Notes under the pieces: model-generated
The model's database searches: none
What the model was told of the DNA's origin: nothing
Seen by the model: only the letters and a program-made list of their open reading frames with translations
Assembly: GCA_023053545.1 (NCBI GenBank)
Contig: JAKZAN010000012.1
Coordinates: forward strand, 22,501-86,500
Origin: Lepidurus packardi
Taxonomy: Eukaryota; Arthropoda; Branchiopoda; Notostraca; Triopsidae
Direction: 5' to 3'
DNA: 64,000 nucleotides
Program-made: the position numbers and the translations under genes
In this document: positions 7,639 to 18,430 of the stretch, one piece after another
Layout: each line of letters begins with the position of its first letter
Numbering within the stretch: the first letter of the stretch is position 1

Positions 7639-8501
7639 AGCCTGAAATCCTCAGATTCTAGTAGTTTACTTGCTTTTTTTTTTATAAATGAGTGTGGACT
7701 AAAAATGATGTGATGAGCTAATAAACTTTCTTTTAGTTAGTTTGGGGTGACTGGTTATAAAGACGAACTACTGTTGTCAACTATATTCAACAACACCCTA
7801 GGGTGTGTTTCCACGGCCAACTCAGCACCGGGGTCGGGCTTAGTCAGCTCGCGTCCCAATTGGCATAAATACTACTACATGGAACTTTTCTAAGTCTTAC
7901 AGTGCAAAATCTTACATGTCGATAAAACCTGGCTATTATTTATTCCACCCTCGCAATACAAACAGTAGGAAAATAAATCGACGAGAAAACGAGCAAAAGA
8001 TCTCTTGCATTATGATTCATGGACAACAGCACAATGTTTGAAACTTGGATGGGTGACCAGTTTCCGATCTCGATGGGTGACTAGTTTCCGATCTCGATGT
8101 ACCGGCCAAGGATCCAGTGTTAGAAGGCTGTAAAATGACAGCAGATGTTTTCTTTCGTAGACTGTATTTCGAGCTTGCTTTTCAGATACCTTCTCAGAAT
8201 CATGTCCAGAAAAAGCAGCATTGTTTTGCACTTTCCAGTGCGCATCCTGTAAGTGGAACACGATCCGTGCAGTTGCACAGGCAGGACTCAGTGTATAATA
8301 TATAGACTGAGTGCAAACAATATTGCACCAATACAGCAACATTGCACCAATATTTTAGCAAGTGGAACGCACTTTAACGGCTCAGAAAGAAAAGTCTACA
8401 ATTTCAGTGTATAAAAGAGTACTTGGTTGCAGAAGTCTTGGAATTGGCTGGCAATGCTGCCCGCGACAAAAAAAAATATTTCCGTCTGAGAAGACGAAAA
8501 A

Positions 8502-8619
8502 GCCAACAGCACCCGGTGTTCCCAGGCGGTCACCCATCCAAGTACTGACCGGGCCCGACGCAGCTTGACTTCCAGGAGCTGACGAGTCTGGGTACATTCT
8601 GCGTGGTATGGCCGTTGGC
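8502..8619 (-). rRNA. 5S-3: 5S ribosomal RNA
   Basis: Identical to 5S-1, terminator at 8497-8501. Confidence 0.96.
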
Positions 8620-8938
8620 ATCTAATGTAGATCATTAGCCAACTAAGAATCGCACTTGGTGTTGCGGTTATGCCTGAGCTGAGACGCGGTGCGTTATCTC
8701 ACCTACCGCGAGATAAGCACCTACCGCGGTAATGCGAGGAATGTTCCAAAGCAAAGTGAAAAGTACAGCCTGAAATCCTCAGATTCTAGTAGTTTACTTG
8801 TAGCACCTACAATGACATCTTGGTATACGCATTACTAACGCGTTCTGTTTTGGGCAAACAGTCCCCATTAAGCCCTGACTCTTCAGGGGCTGGACATAAG
8901 TAAAGCAAGTAGTTTGAACTTTCATCAAGAAATTGGTT

Positions 8939-9001
8939 GGCCCTGAAAAGGGCCGTTGGGTTTTTCTTCCAGGCGAAAGCTCTTACTTGGAGCTAGTGTA
9001 C
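8939..9001 (-). pseudogene. H2B 3'-end relic with stem-loop (M unit 3)
   Basis: The stem-loop is at 8939-8954 and the stop at 8983-8985. Confidence 0.9.
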
Positions 9002-9862
9002 AGCCTGAAATCCTCAGATTCTAGTAGTTTACTTGCTTTTTTTTTATAAATGAGTGTGGACTAAAAATGATGTGATGAGCTAATAAACTTTCTTTTAGTT
9101 AGTTTGGGGTGACTGGTTATAAAGACGAACTACTGTTGTCAACTATATTCAACAACACCCTAGGGTGTGTTTCCACGGCCAACTCAGCACCGGGGTCGGG
9201 CTTAGTCAGCTCGCGTCCCAATTGGCATAAATACTACTACATGGAACTTTTCTAAGTCTTACAGTGCAAAATCTTACATGTCGATAAACCTGGCTATTAT
9301 TTATTCCACCCTCGCAATACAAACAGTAGGAAAATAAATCGACGAGAAAACGAGCAAAAGATCTCTTGCGTTATGATTCATGGACAACAGCACAATGTTT
9401 GAAACTTGGATGGGTGACCAGTTTCCGATCTCGATGGGTGACTAGTTTCCGATCTCGATGTACCGGCCAAGGATCCAGTGTTAGAAGGCTGTAAAATGAC
9501 AGCAGATGTTTTCTTTCGTAGACTGTATTTCGAGCTTGCTTTTCAGATACCTTCTCAGAATCATGTCCAGAAAAAGCAGCATTGTTTTGCACTTTCCAGT
9601 GCGCATCCTGTAAGTGGAACACGATCCGTGCAGTTGCACAGGCAGGACTCAGTGTATAATATATAGACTGAGTGCAAACAATATTGCACCAATACAGCAA
9701 CATTGCACCAATATTTTAGCAAGTGGAACGCACTTTAACGGCTCAGAAAGAAAAGTCTACAATTTCAGTGTATAAAAGAGTACTTGGTTGCAGAAGTCTT
9801 GGAATTGGCTGGCAATGCTGCCCGCGACAAAAAAAAATATTTCCGTCTGAGAAGACGAAAAA

Positions 9863-9980
9863 GCCAACAGCACCCGGTGTTCCCAGGCGGTCACCCATCC
9901 AAGTACTGACCGGGCCCGACGCAGCTTGACTTCCAGGAGCTGACGAGTCTGGGTACATTCTGCGTGGTATGGCCGTTGGC
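9863..9980 (-). rRNA. 5S-4: 5S ribosomal RNA
   Basis: Identical to 5S-1. It is followed to the right by the first F-type spacer. Confidence 0.96.
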
Positions 9981-10253
9981 ATCTAATGTAGATCATTAGC
10001 CAACTAAGAATCGCACTTGGTGTTGCGGTTATGCCTGAGCTGAGACGCGGTGCGTTATCTCACCTACCGCGAGATAAGCACCTACCGCGGTAATGCGAGG
10101 AATGTTCCAAAGCAAAGTGAAAAGTACAGCCTGAAATCCTCAGATTCTAGTAGTTTACTTGTAGCACCTACAATGACATCTTGGTATACGCATTACTAAC
10201 GCGTTCTGTTTTGGGCAAACAGTCCCCATTAAGCCCTGACTCTTCAGGGGCTG

Positions 10254-10569
10254 AGCATTTTCAAAGATAGACGCGTGTTCAATATCGATTTTTCCCTTGT
10301 AGATGATCGACTATCATTTGCAACTGTTCAAAAATCTACGCCTTGAAGGAACACGATCACGAATGGATGACACAGGCCGAAGGAATGCTATGAGTCCCGG
10401 CCTGACCCGCTCTTCGGCCTAACCCGTCCACCAACAACGCTTTTCGGGTTCTCAGACATGACGACACTCGGGAGTAAAGTAGCGTACGGAATAGTCAAAT
10501 GTGTGTGTATTCAAAATCTCTCCAGTGTCGATATTTAAAACAGCAACCTTAAAATTATCTGTTCGGAAA
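10254..10569. other. 316-bp block present in F units, absent from M units
   Basis: The block starts AGCATTTTCAAAG and ends CTGTTCGGAAA. M units join the flanking bases directly. No terminal repeats or target-site duplication are visible. Part of it resembles the H2A-H3 spacer (see 12130-12240). Confidence 0.8.
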
Positions 10570-10659
10570 GACATAAGTAAAGCAAGTAGTTTGAACTTTC
10601 ATCAAGAAATTGGTTGGCCCTGAAAAGGGCCGTTGGGTTTTTCTTCCAGGCGAAAGCTC

Positions 10660-11031
10660 TTACTTGGAGCTAGTGTACTTGGTGACGGCTTTAGTGCCTT
10701 CACTGACGGCATGCTTAGCCAACTCACCGGGCAGTAGCAGACGAACGGCCGTCTGGATTTCCCGACTGGTTATGGTCGAGCGTTTGTTGTAGTGGGCCAA
10801 ACGGGAAGCTTCGGCCGCAATGCGCTCAAAAATGTCATTGACAAAGCTGTTCATGATACTCATGGCTTTGCTGGAAACGCCGGTGTCAGGGTGAACTTGT
10901 TTGAGCACTTTGTAAATGTAGATAGCATAGCTCTCCTTCCTGCGGCGCTTCTTCTTCTTGTCGGTCTTGGAAATGTTCTTCTGGGCCTTGCCCGCCTTCT
11001 TGGCTGCTTTACCGCTTGTCTTGGGAGGCAT
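10660..11031 (-). CDS. H2B: Histone H2B (copy 1)
   Basis: The 123-residue protein is a complete core histone H2B with the arthropod-type basic tail ([20 protein letters not shown], then [10 protein letters not shown]), the histone fold ([58 protein letters not shown]) and the C-terminal [13 protein letters not shown]. It pairs with H2A in the nucleosome. It is intronless and divergent from H2A at 11266, with a TATATATT box between them. The histone 3' stem-loop is at 10616-10631, followed by a GAAAGT downstream element (10595-10600), so the mRNA should be of the non-polyadenylated, S-phase type. Its partner H2A is the broken chimera. The antisense frames over it are shadows. Confidence 0.98.
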   Translation of the reverse strand: MPPKTSGKAAKKAGKAQKNISKTDKKKKRRRKESYAIYIYKVLKQVHPDTGVSSKAMSIMNSFVNDIFERIAAEASRLAHYNKRSTITSREIQTAVRLLLPGELAKHAVSEGTKAVTKYTSSK

Positions 11032-11177
11032 TGTGCACCACTGTTCGAGTCACAAATTCACCGACCCCAATATATACTTCCCTGCAGCTCAGCCTGGTAC
11101 ACGGCAAGGAACTGCGCGACCGCTGATTGGGTGGAAGGGGGCCCAGCCGAAGTCCTGCCGGAGACCGGTGAGTCGCC

Positions 11178-11184
11178 TATAAAG
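11178..11184 (+). promoter_or_regulatory. H2A TATA box (first copy)
   Basis: TATAAAG lies 88 bp before the H2A start codon. The same box is at 12925, 17303, 20652, 24001, 31100, 35477, 42576 and 49675. In the last three units it reads TATGAAG. Confidence 0.8.
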
Positions 11185-11265
11185 CGTGGGTACTATGGAA
11201 AACATGACACTAGAAGACTTGGGCGAGCGAAACCCGTTCCCCCATTCTATTTCAATTTTTCAACC

Positions 11266-11676
11266 ATGTCTGGTCGCGGCAAAGGAGGCAAAGTTAAGGG
11301 CAAGTCCAAGTCGCGCTCCAACCGTGCCGGGCTTCAGTTCCCCGTCGGTCGCATCCATCGTTTGCTTCGCAAAGGCAATTATGCCGAGCGTGTCGGAGCT
11401 GGCGCACCCGTGTATTTGGCTGCTGTTATGGAGTACTTGGCTGCAGAAGTCTTGGAATTGGCTGGCAATGCTGCCCGCGACAACAAAAAGTCTCGTATTA
11501 TTCCCCGTCACTTGCAGTTGGCCATCCGCAACGACGAAGAGTTAAACAAGCTCTTGTCCGGCGTTACCATTGCCCAAGGCGGAGTGCTCCCCAACATCCA
11601 AGCGGTGCTGCCAACAGCACCCGGTGTTCCCAGGCGGTCACCCATCCAAGTACTGACCGGGCCCGACGCAGCTTGA
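11266..11676 (+). pseudogene. H2A: H2A/5S chimera: H2A lacking its C-terminal tail, fused into antisense 5S
   Basis: Codons 1-115 (to NIQAVL) are normal H2A. The sequence then leaves H2A at GTGCTG and enters the 3' end of 5S-5, read antisense, adding 21 foreign residues ([10 protein letters not shown]...GPDAA) before a TGA at 11674-11676. The product would be 136 residues without LPKKTEKKA. The histone stem-loop and downstream element are gone, so no normal histone mRNA end can form. The histone fold is intact, so a protein is conceivable if the message is polyadenylated, but I rate it a broken gene. The promoter with TATAAAG at 11178 is intact. Confidence 0.9.
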
Positions 11677-11727
11677 CTTCCAGGAGCTGACGAGTCTGGG
11701 TACATTCTGCGTGGTATGGCCGTTGGC
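11610..11727 (-). rRNA. 5S-5: 5S ribosomal RNA lacking its terminator (H2A junction)
   Basis: The 118-nt gene is complete and identical to 5S-1, but its 3' flank is H2A coding sequence instead of TTTTT. On the minus strand the first run of four or more Ts is at 11485-11489, about 121 nt downstream. If transcribed, the primary product should be a 5S RNA extended by about 120 nt antisense to H2A. Confidence 0.93.
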
Positions 11728-12362
11728 ATCTAATGTAGATCATTAGCCAACTAAGAATCGCACTTGGTGTTGCGGTTATGCCTGAGCTGAGACGCGGTGC
11801 GTTATCTCACCTACCGCGAGATAAGCACCTACCGCGGTAATGCGAGGAATGTTCCAAAGCAAAGTGAAAAGTACAGCCTGAAATCCTCAGATTCTAGTAG
11901 TTTACTTGTAGCACCTACAATGACATCTTGGTATACGCATTACTAACGCGTTCTGTTTTGGGCAAACAGTCCCCATTAAGCCCTGACTCTTCAGGGGCTG
12001 AGCATTTTCAAAGATAGACGCGTGTTCAATATCGATTTTTCCCTTGTAGATGATCGACTATCATTTGCAACTGTTCAAAAATCTACGCCTTGAAGGAACA
12101 CGATCACGAATGGATGACACAGGCCGAAGGAATGCTATGAGTCCCGGCCTGACCCGCTCTTCGGCCTAACCCGTCCACCAACAACGCTTTTCGGGTTCTC
12201 AGACATGACGACACTCGGGAGTAAAGTAGCGTACGGAATAGTCAAATGTGTGTGTATTCAAAATCTCTCCAGTGTCGATATTTAAAACAGCAACCTTAAA
12301 ATTATCTGTTCGGAAAGACATAAGTAAAGCAAGTAGTTTGAACTTTCATCAAGAAATTGGTT
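11728..12362. other. 5S-H2B spacer of the full unit (reference)
   Basis: It has no gene that I recognise. It holds the 5S upstream palindrome and hairpins, the 38-bp stretch, the 316-bp F-only block (12001-12316) and the H2B downstream element. Identical spacers occur in the other F units. Confidence 0.75.
12130..12240. repeat. Diverged repeat shared with the H2A-H3 spacer (copy A)
   Basis: CTATGAGTCCC, CGGCCTAACCC, CTTTTCGGGTTCTCAGACA and ACGGAATA occur here in the same order as CTACGAGTCCC, CGGCCTGAACC, CTTTTCTGGTTATCAGACA and ACGGAATA at 13625-13740. The matching pieces suggest an old duplication, or an element present twice per unit. Confidence 0.5.
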
Positions 12363-12378
12363 GGCCCTGAAAAGGGCC
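12363..12378 (-). terminator. H2B 3' stem-loop (reference)
   Basis: GGCCCTTTTCAGGGCC on the minus strand: a 6-bp stem and TTTC loop flanked by CCAAC, the replication-dependent histone mRNA 3' signal. It starts about 30 nt after the H2B stop codon. GAAAGT about 16 nt further on is the likely U7 snRNA-pairing element. Confidence 0.93.
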
Positions 12379-12406
12379 GTTGGGTTTTTCTTCCAGGCGA
12401 AAGCTC

Positions 12407-12778
12407 TTACTTGGAGCTAGTGTACTTGGTGACGGCTTTAGTGCCTTCACTGACGGCATGCTTAGCCAACTCACCGGGCAGTAGCAGACGAACGGCCGTC
12501 TGGATTTCCCGACTGGTTATGGTCGAGCGTTTGTTGTAGTGGGCCAAACGGGAAGCTTCGGCCGCAATGCGCTCAAAAATGTCATTGACAAAGCTGTTCA
12601 TGATACTCATGGCTTTGCTGGAAACGCCGGTGTCAGGGTGAACTTGTTTGAGCACTTTGTAAATGTAGATAGCATAGCTCTCCTTCCTGCGGCGCTTCTT
12701 CTTCTTGTCGGTCTTGGAAATGTTCTTCTGGGCCTTGCCCGCCTTCTTGGCTGCTTTACCGCTTGTCTTGGGAGGCAT
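12407..12778 (-). CDS. H2B: Histone H2B (copy 2)
   Basis: Protein identical to copy 1; stem-loop at 12363-12378. It is divergent from the first intact H2A, with 234 bp between the start codons. Confidence 0.98.
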   Translation of the reverse strand: MPPKTSGKAAKKAGKAQKNISKTDKKKKRRRKESYAIYIYKVLKQVHPDTGVSSKAMSIMNSFVNDIFERIAAEASRLAHYNKRSTITSREIQTAVRLLLPGELAKHAVSEGTKAVTKYTSSK

Positions 12779-13012
12779 TGTGCACCACTGTTCGAGTCAC
12801 AAATTCACCGACCCCAATATATACTTCCCTGCAGCTCAGCCTGGTACACGGCAAGGAACTGCGCGACCGCTGATTGGGTGGAAGGGGGCCCAGCCGAAGT
12901 CCTGCCGGAGACCGGTGAGTCGCCTATAAAGCGTGGGTACTATGGAAAACATGACACTAGAAGACTTGGGCGAGCGAAACCCGTTCCCCCATTCTATTTC
13001 AATTTTTCAACC
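12779..13012. promoter_or_regulatory. Divergent H2B/H2A promoter (reference)
   Basis: For H2B (minus strand) a TATATATT box is at 12816-12823, about 37 bp before its ATG. For H2A (plus strand) TATAAAG is at 12925-12931. One CCAAT motif (ATTGG, 12873-12877) lies midway and could serve both genes. This arrangement gives paired H2A and H2B expression. Confidence 0.8.
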
Positions 13013-13387
13013 ATGTCTGGTCGCGGCAAAGGAGGCAAAGTTAAGGGCAAGTCCAAGTCGCGCTCCAACCGTGCCGGGCTTCAGTTCCCCGTCGGTCGCA
13101 TCCATCGTTTGCTTCGCAAAGGCAATTATGCCGAGCGTGTCGGAGCTGGCGCACCCGTGTATTTGGCTGCTGTTATGGAGTACTTGGCTGCAGAAGTCTT
13201 GGAATTGGCTGGCAATGCTGCCCGCGACAACAAAAAGTCTCGTATTATTCCCCGTCACTTGCAGTTGGCCATCCGCAACGACGAAGAGTTAAACAAGCTC
13301 TTGTCCGGCGTTACCATTGCCCAAGGCGGAGTGCTCCCCAACATCCAAGCGGTGCTGCTGCCTAAGAAAACTGAAAAGAAAGCCTAA
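13013..13387 (+). CDS. H2A: Histone H2A (first intact copy)
   Basis: The 124-residue protein is a canonical arthropod H2A: N-terminal [23 protein letters not shown], the fold from [20 protein letters not shown], the acidic-patch segment [18 protein letters not shown], the NDEELNKLL stretch and a short tail LPKKTEKKA. It lacks an SQ(E/D)Y tail, so it is not H2A.X. I chose the ATG at 13013 because it lies 88 bp after TATAAAG; the frame stays open upstream through the promoter, but that is chance. The stem-loop at 13409-13424 starts 22 nt after the stop, with CCGAAAG at 13437-13443 as downstream element. Confidence 0.98.
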   Translation: MSGRGKGGKVKGKSKSRSNRAGLQFPVGRIHRLLRKGNYAERVGAGAPVYLAAVMEYLAAEVLELAGNAARDNKKSRIIPRHLQLAIRNDEELNKLLSGVTIAQGGVLPNIQAVLLPKKTEKKA

Positions 13388-13408
13388 AAAGTTTCTTCTT
13401 TCCCCAAC

Positions 13409-13445
13409 GGCCCTTTTCAGGGCCACCATCTAACTTCCGAAAGTT
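13409..13445 (+). terminator. H2A 3' stem-loop and downstream element (reference)
   Basis: Stem-loop GGCCCTTTTCAGGGCC at 13409-13424 followed by ACCATC; CCGAAAGTT follows about 13 nt later and fits a U7 target. Confidence 0.92.
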
Positions 13446-13463
13446 ATTGCCGGTTTGGCTCCT

Positions 13464-13535
13464 ACTCTTTGCGCTTATTATTGACTCTTTGCGACTTATT
13501 ATTCGAATTTGACTCTTTGCGCTTATTATTCGAAT
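13464..13535 (+). repeat. Three tandem copies of ACTCTTTGCG(A)CTTATTATT
   Basis: Copies start at 13464, 13484 and 13512. The second has an extra A; the second and third are followed by CGAAT. The block lies just after the H2A 3' end in all units that keep this spacer. Confidence 0.75.
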
Positions 13536-13624
13536 CGAATTCGTGTTACATAAAATGAAAAAGAAGCAATTTCTCACACACCCTAAATAAGTACGCTTGT
13601 TTGTTGCGGTAATGCCTTGGCAAG

Positions 13625-13740
13625 CCGCTACGAGTCCCTAAGCAGAGTGTACTGCCTTCGAGTTCCGGCCTGAACCGTCAGGTAAACGGCGCTGTATAGC
13701 TTTTCTGGTTATCAGACAAGATAAAAGAAAACACGGAATA
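13625..13740. repeat. Diverged repeat shared with the 5S-H2B spacer (copy B)
   Basis: See copy A at 12130-12240; the best stretch matches at 17 of 19 bases (CTTTTCTGGTTATCAGACA against CTTTTCGGGTTCTCAGACA). Confidence 0.5.
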
Positions 13741-14081
13741 GCATAGAGTAGGAAGGAAGCCCGGCAGTAGCATACGAGTAAAGAGAGAAGCATACAAGAA
13801 TAGAGTAGCACACGCAGGAGTTAAATACTTTACATGAAACAATTCCTCAACTGAATTGACTTTTAAAAACGACGAACCTCACAAAGACTACCAAAGAAAA
13901 AGCCCTTTTCTCCCCCTGATAACTACTATCGCAAACGCGGAGAAAAACGAATGAAAATGTATCCAGCAGTATGACTCGTTCGCGCCTGCTTGGGTGGTTT
14001 TCGATTTTGGACGCTACAGAAGCGTTTGCTTCTCCTATCAATAAACGCTGTCGTGGTTTTTAACTTTACAAAAGACGTGTT

Positions 14082-14097
14082 GGCCCTGAAAAGGGCC
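14082..14097 (-). terminator. H3 3' stem-loop (reference)
   Basis: GGCCCTTTTCAGGGCC on the minus strand, 30 nt after the H3 stop. TGTAAAGTT about 11 nt further on is a weak downstream element. Confidence 0.92.
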
Positions 14098-14126
14098 GTT
14101 GGTTTATTGGCAAAAGTGCAACTTGC

Positions 14127-15081
<955 letters not shown>

Positions 15082-15117
15082 AATTGGGTTTGTTTTTGCC
15101 GTCTGACCCACCCCAAC

Positions 15118-15152
15118 GGCCCTTTTCAGGGCCAACAATTGCGTCCCGAAAG
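15118..15152 (+). terminator. H4 3' stem-loop and downstream element (reference)
   Basis: Stem-loop GGCCCTTTTCAGGGCC at 15118-15133; CCGAAAG at 15146-15152 is the likely U7 target. Confidence 0.92.
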
Positions 15153-15987
15153 CTTACAACTCAAAAGATATGGCTATTCATTAGAACATACTATTTCTGA
15201 CCGTTTGTTATAAATCAGTGGAATTTATAACCGCCACCTAACCCCGAAAGCTGAGACTCTTAGCGTTGCTGCCCTTTTGTCCCATAAGCCGTCTGTTCGG
15301 TGCAGGCTCAGCACCGGGGTCGGGCTTAGTCAGCTCGCGTCCCAATTGGCATAAATACTACTACATGGAACTTTTCTAAGTCTTACAGTGCAAAATCTTA
15401 CATGTCGATAAAACCTGGCTATTATTTATTCCACCCTCGCAATACAAACAGTAGGAAAATAAATCGACGAGAAAACGAGCAAAAGATCTCTTGCATTATG
15501 ATTCATGGACAACAGCACAATGTTTGAAACTTGGATGGGTGACCAGTTTCCGATCTCGATGGGTGACTAGTTTCCGATCTCGATGTACCGGCCAAGGATC
15601 CAGTGTTAGAAGGCTGTAAAATGACAGCAGATGTTTTCTTTCGTAGACTGTATTTCGAGCTTGCTTTTCAGATACCTTCTCAGAATCATGTCCAGAAAAA
15701 GCAGCATTGTTTTGCACTTTCCAGTGCGCATCCTGTAAGTGGAACACGATCCGTGCAGTTGCACAGGCAGGACTCAGTGTATAATATATAGACTGAGTGC
15801 AAACAATATTGCACCAATACAGCAACATTGCACCAATATTTTAGCAAGTGGAACGCACTTTAACGGCTCAGAAAGAAAAGTCTACAATTTCAGTGTATAA
15901 AAGAGTACTTGGTTGCAGAAGTCTTGGAATTGGCTGGCAATGCTGCCCGCGACAAAAAAAAATATTTCCGTCTGAGAAGACGAAAAA
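15134..15987. other. H4-5S spacer (reference)
   Basis: It joins H4 to the next 5S gene tail to tail. From 15307 (CTCAGCACCGGGG) it equals the M-unit spacer. It holds the inverted 5S-like block, the inverted and direct repeats, and the H2A fragment with A9 run. No H1 gene is present; the 110-codon minus frame here has no histone character. Confidence 0.75.
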
Positions 15988-16105
15988 GCCAACAGCACCC
16001 GGTGTTCCCAGGCGGTCACCCATCCAAGTACTGACCGGGCCCGACGCAGCTTGACTTCCAGGAGCTGACGAGTCTGGGTACATTCTGCGTGGTATGGCCG
16101 TTGGC
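15988..16105 (-). rRNA. 5S-6: 5S ribosomal RNA
   Basis: Identical to 5S-1 with terminator; opens the first H3/H4-deleted unit. Confidence 0.96.
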
Positions 16106-16784
16106 ATCTAATGTAGATCATTAGCCAACTAAGAATCGCACTTGGTGTTGCGGTTATGCCTGAGCTGAGACGCGGTGCGTTATCTCACCTACCGCGAGAT
16201 AAGCACCTACCGCGGTAATGCGAGGAATGTTCCAAAGCAAAGTGAAAAGTACAGCCTGAAATCCTCAGATTCTAGTAGTTTACTTGTAGCACCTACAATG
16301 ACATCTTGGTATACGCATTACTAACGCGTTCTGTTTTGGGCAAACAGTCCCCATTAAGCCCTGACTCTTCAGGGGCTGAGCATTTTCAAAGATAGACGCG
16401 TGTTCAATATCGATTTTTCCCTTGTAGATGATCGACTATCATTTGCAACTGTTCAAAAATCTACGCCTTGAAGGAACACGATCACGAATGGATGACACAG
16501 GCCGAAGGAATGCTATGAGTCCCGGCCTGACCCGCTCTTCGGCCTAACCCGTCCACCAACAACGCTTTTCGGGTTCTCAGACATGACGACACTCGGGAGT
16601 AAAGTAGCGTACGGAATAGTCAAATGTGTGTGTATTCAAAATCTCTCCAGTGTCGATATTTAAAACAGCAACCTTAAAATTATCTGTTCGGAAAGACATA
16701 AGTAAAGCAAGTAGTTTGAACTTTCATCAAGAAATTGGTTGGCCCTGAAAAGGGCCGTTGGGTTTTTCTTCCAGGCGAAAGCTC

Positions 16785-17156
16785 TTACTTGGAGCTAGTG
16801 TACTTGGTGACGGCTTTAGTGCCTTCACTGACGGCATGCTTAGCCAACTCACCGGGCAGTAGCAGACGAACGGCCGTCTGGATTTCCCGACTGGTTATGG
16901 TCGAGCGTTTGTTGTAGTGGGCCAAACGGGAAGCTTCGGCCGCAATGCGCTCAAAAATGTCATTGACAAAGCTGTTCATGATACTCATGGCTTTGCTGGA
17001 AACGCCGGTGTCAGGGTGAACTTGTTTGAGCACTTTGTAAATGTAGATAGCATAGCTCTCCTTCCTGCGGCGCTTCTTCTTCTTGTCGGTCTTGGAAATG
17101 TTCTTCTGGGCCTTGCCCGCCTTCTTGGCTGCTTTACCGCTTGTCTTGGGAGGCAT
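16785..17156 (-). CDS. H2B: Histone H2B (copy 3)
   Basis: Protein identical to copy 1; stem-loop 16741-16756. It lies in a unit without H3. Confidence 0.98.
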   Translation of the reverse strand: MPPKTSGKAAKKAGKAQKNISKTDKKKKRRRKESYAIYIYKVLKQVHPDTGVSSKAMSIMNSFVNDIFERIAAEASRLAHYNKRSTITSREIQTAVRLLLPGELAKHAVSEGTKAVTKYTSSK

Positions 17157-17390
17157 TGTGCACCACTGTTCGAGTCACAAATTCACCGACCCCAATATAT
17201 ACTTCCCTGCAGCTCAGCCTGGTACACGGCAAGGAACTGCGCGACCGCTGATTGGGTGGAAGGGGGCCCAGCCGAAGTCCTGCCGGAGACCGGTGAGTCG
17301 CCTATAAAGCGTGGGTACTATGGAAAACATGACACTAGAAGACTTGGGCGAGCGAAACCCGTTCCCCCATTCTATTTCAATTTTTCAACC

Positions 17391-17765
17391 ATGTCTGGTC
17401 GCGGCAAAGGAGGCAAAGTTAAGGGCAAGTCCAAGTCGCGCTCCAACCGTGCCGGGCTTCAGTTCCCCGTCGGTCGCATCCATCGTTTGCTTCGCAAAGG
17501 CAATTATGCCGAGCGTGTCGGAGCTGGCGCACCCGTGTATTTGGCTGCTGTTATGGAGTACTTGGCTGCAGAAGTCTTGGAATTGGCTGGCAATGCTGCC
17601 CGCGACAACAAAAAGTCTCGTATTATTCCCCGTCACTTGCAGTTGGCCATCCGCAACGACGAAGAGTTAAACAAGCTCTTGTCCGGCGTTACCATTGCCC
17701 AAGGCGGAGTGCTCCCCAACATCCAAGCGGTGCTGCTGCCTAAGAAAACTGAAAAGAAAGCCTAA
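17391..17765 (+). CDS. H2A: Histone H2A (copy 3)
   Basis: Protein identical to the 13013 copy; TATAAAG at 17303, stem-loop 17787-17802. Confidence 0.98.
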   Translation: MSGRGKGGKVKGKSKSRSNRAGLQFPVGRIHRLLRKGNYAERVGAGAPVYLAAVMEYLAAEVLELAGNAARDNKKSRIIPRHLQLAIRNDEELNKLLSGVTIAQGGVLPNIQAVLLPKKTEKKA

Positions 17766-18244
17766 AAAGTTTCTTCTTTCCCCAACGGCCCTTTTCAGGG
17801 CCACCATCTAACTTCCGAAAGTTATTGCCGGTTTGGCTCCTACTCTTTGCGCTTATTATTGACTCTTTGCGACTTATTATTCGAATTTGACTCTTTGCGC
17901 TTATTATTCGAATCGAATTCGTGTTACATAAAATGAAAAAGAAGCAATTTCTCACACACCCTAAATAAGTACGCTTGTTTGTTGCGGTAATGCCTTGGCA
18001 AGCCGCTACGAGTCCCTAAGCAGAGTGTACTGCCTTCGAGTTCCGGCCTGAACCGTCAGGTAAACGGCGCTGTATAGCTTTTCTGGTTATCAGACAAGAT
18101 AAAAGAAAACACGGAATAGCATAGAGTAGGAAGGAAGCCCGGCAGTAGCATACGAGTAAAGAGAGAAGCATACAAGAATAGAGTAGCACACGCAGGAGTT
18201 AAATACTTTACATGAAACAATTCCTCAACTGAATTGACTTTTAA

Positions 18245-18430
<186 letters not shown>

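Larger units (their letters stand above)
7139..8501. repeat. M unit 2 (1363 bp)
   Basis: Its downstream spacer has four As in GATAAAACCTGG near 7923, a variant shared with F units at 15410, 18758 and 22107 but not with the neighbouring M units. Confidence 0.92.
8502..9862. repeat. M unit 3 (1361 bp)
   Basis: This is the first M unit from the left with the T9 tract. Its spacer has CTTGCGTTATG near 9366 instead of CTTGCATTATG. Confidence 0.92.
9863..11609. repeat. Deleted F unit (1747 bp) ending in an H2A/5S fusion
   Basis: 5S-4, F spacer, H2B and most of H2A, then a jump straight into 5S-5. About 2.63 kb is missing relative to a full F unit: the H2A tail, H3, H4 and the 5S downstream spacer. 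Confidence 0.93.
13425..14081. other. H2A-H3 spacer (reference)
   Basis: It lies between the two convergent 3' ends. No gene is recognised. It contains three near-copies of a 25-bp repeat (13464-13535) and copy B of the diverged repeat (13625-13740). The 64-codon minus frame near 13847-14041 has no family likeness. Confidence 0.7.

Noticed and set aside
12788-12799. GTTCGAGTC, a match to the Pol III B-box consensus, near the H2B start
   Set aside because: There is no tRNA fold or A box around it; it lies in the H2B leader.
12539-13012. 158-codon extension of the H2A frame upstream through the promoter and antisense H2B
   Set aside because: It crosses the TATA boxes and the antisense of H2B; real H2A starts at the ATG after TATAAAG. 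The openness is a by-product of histone codon bias.
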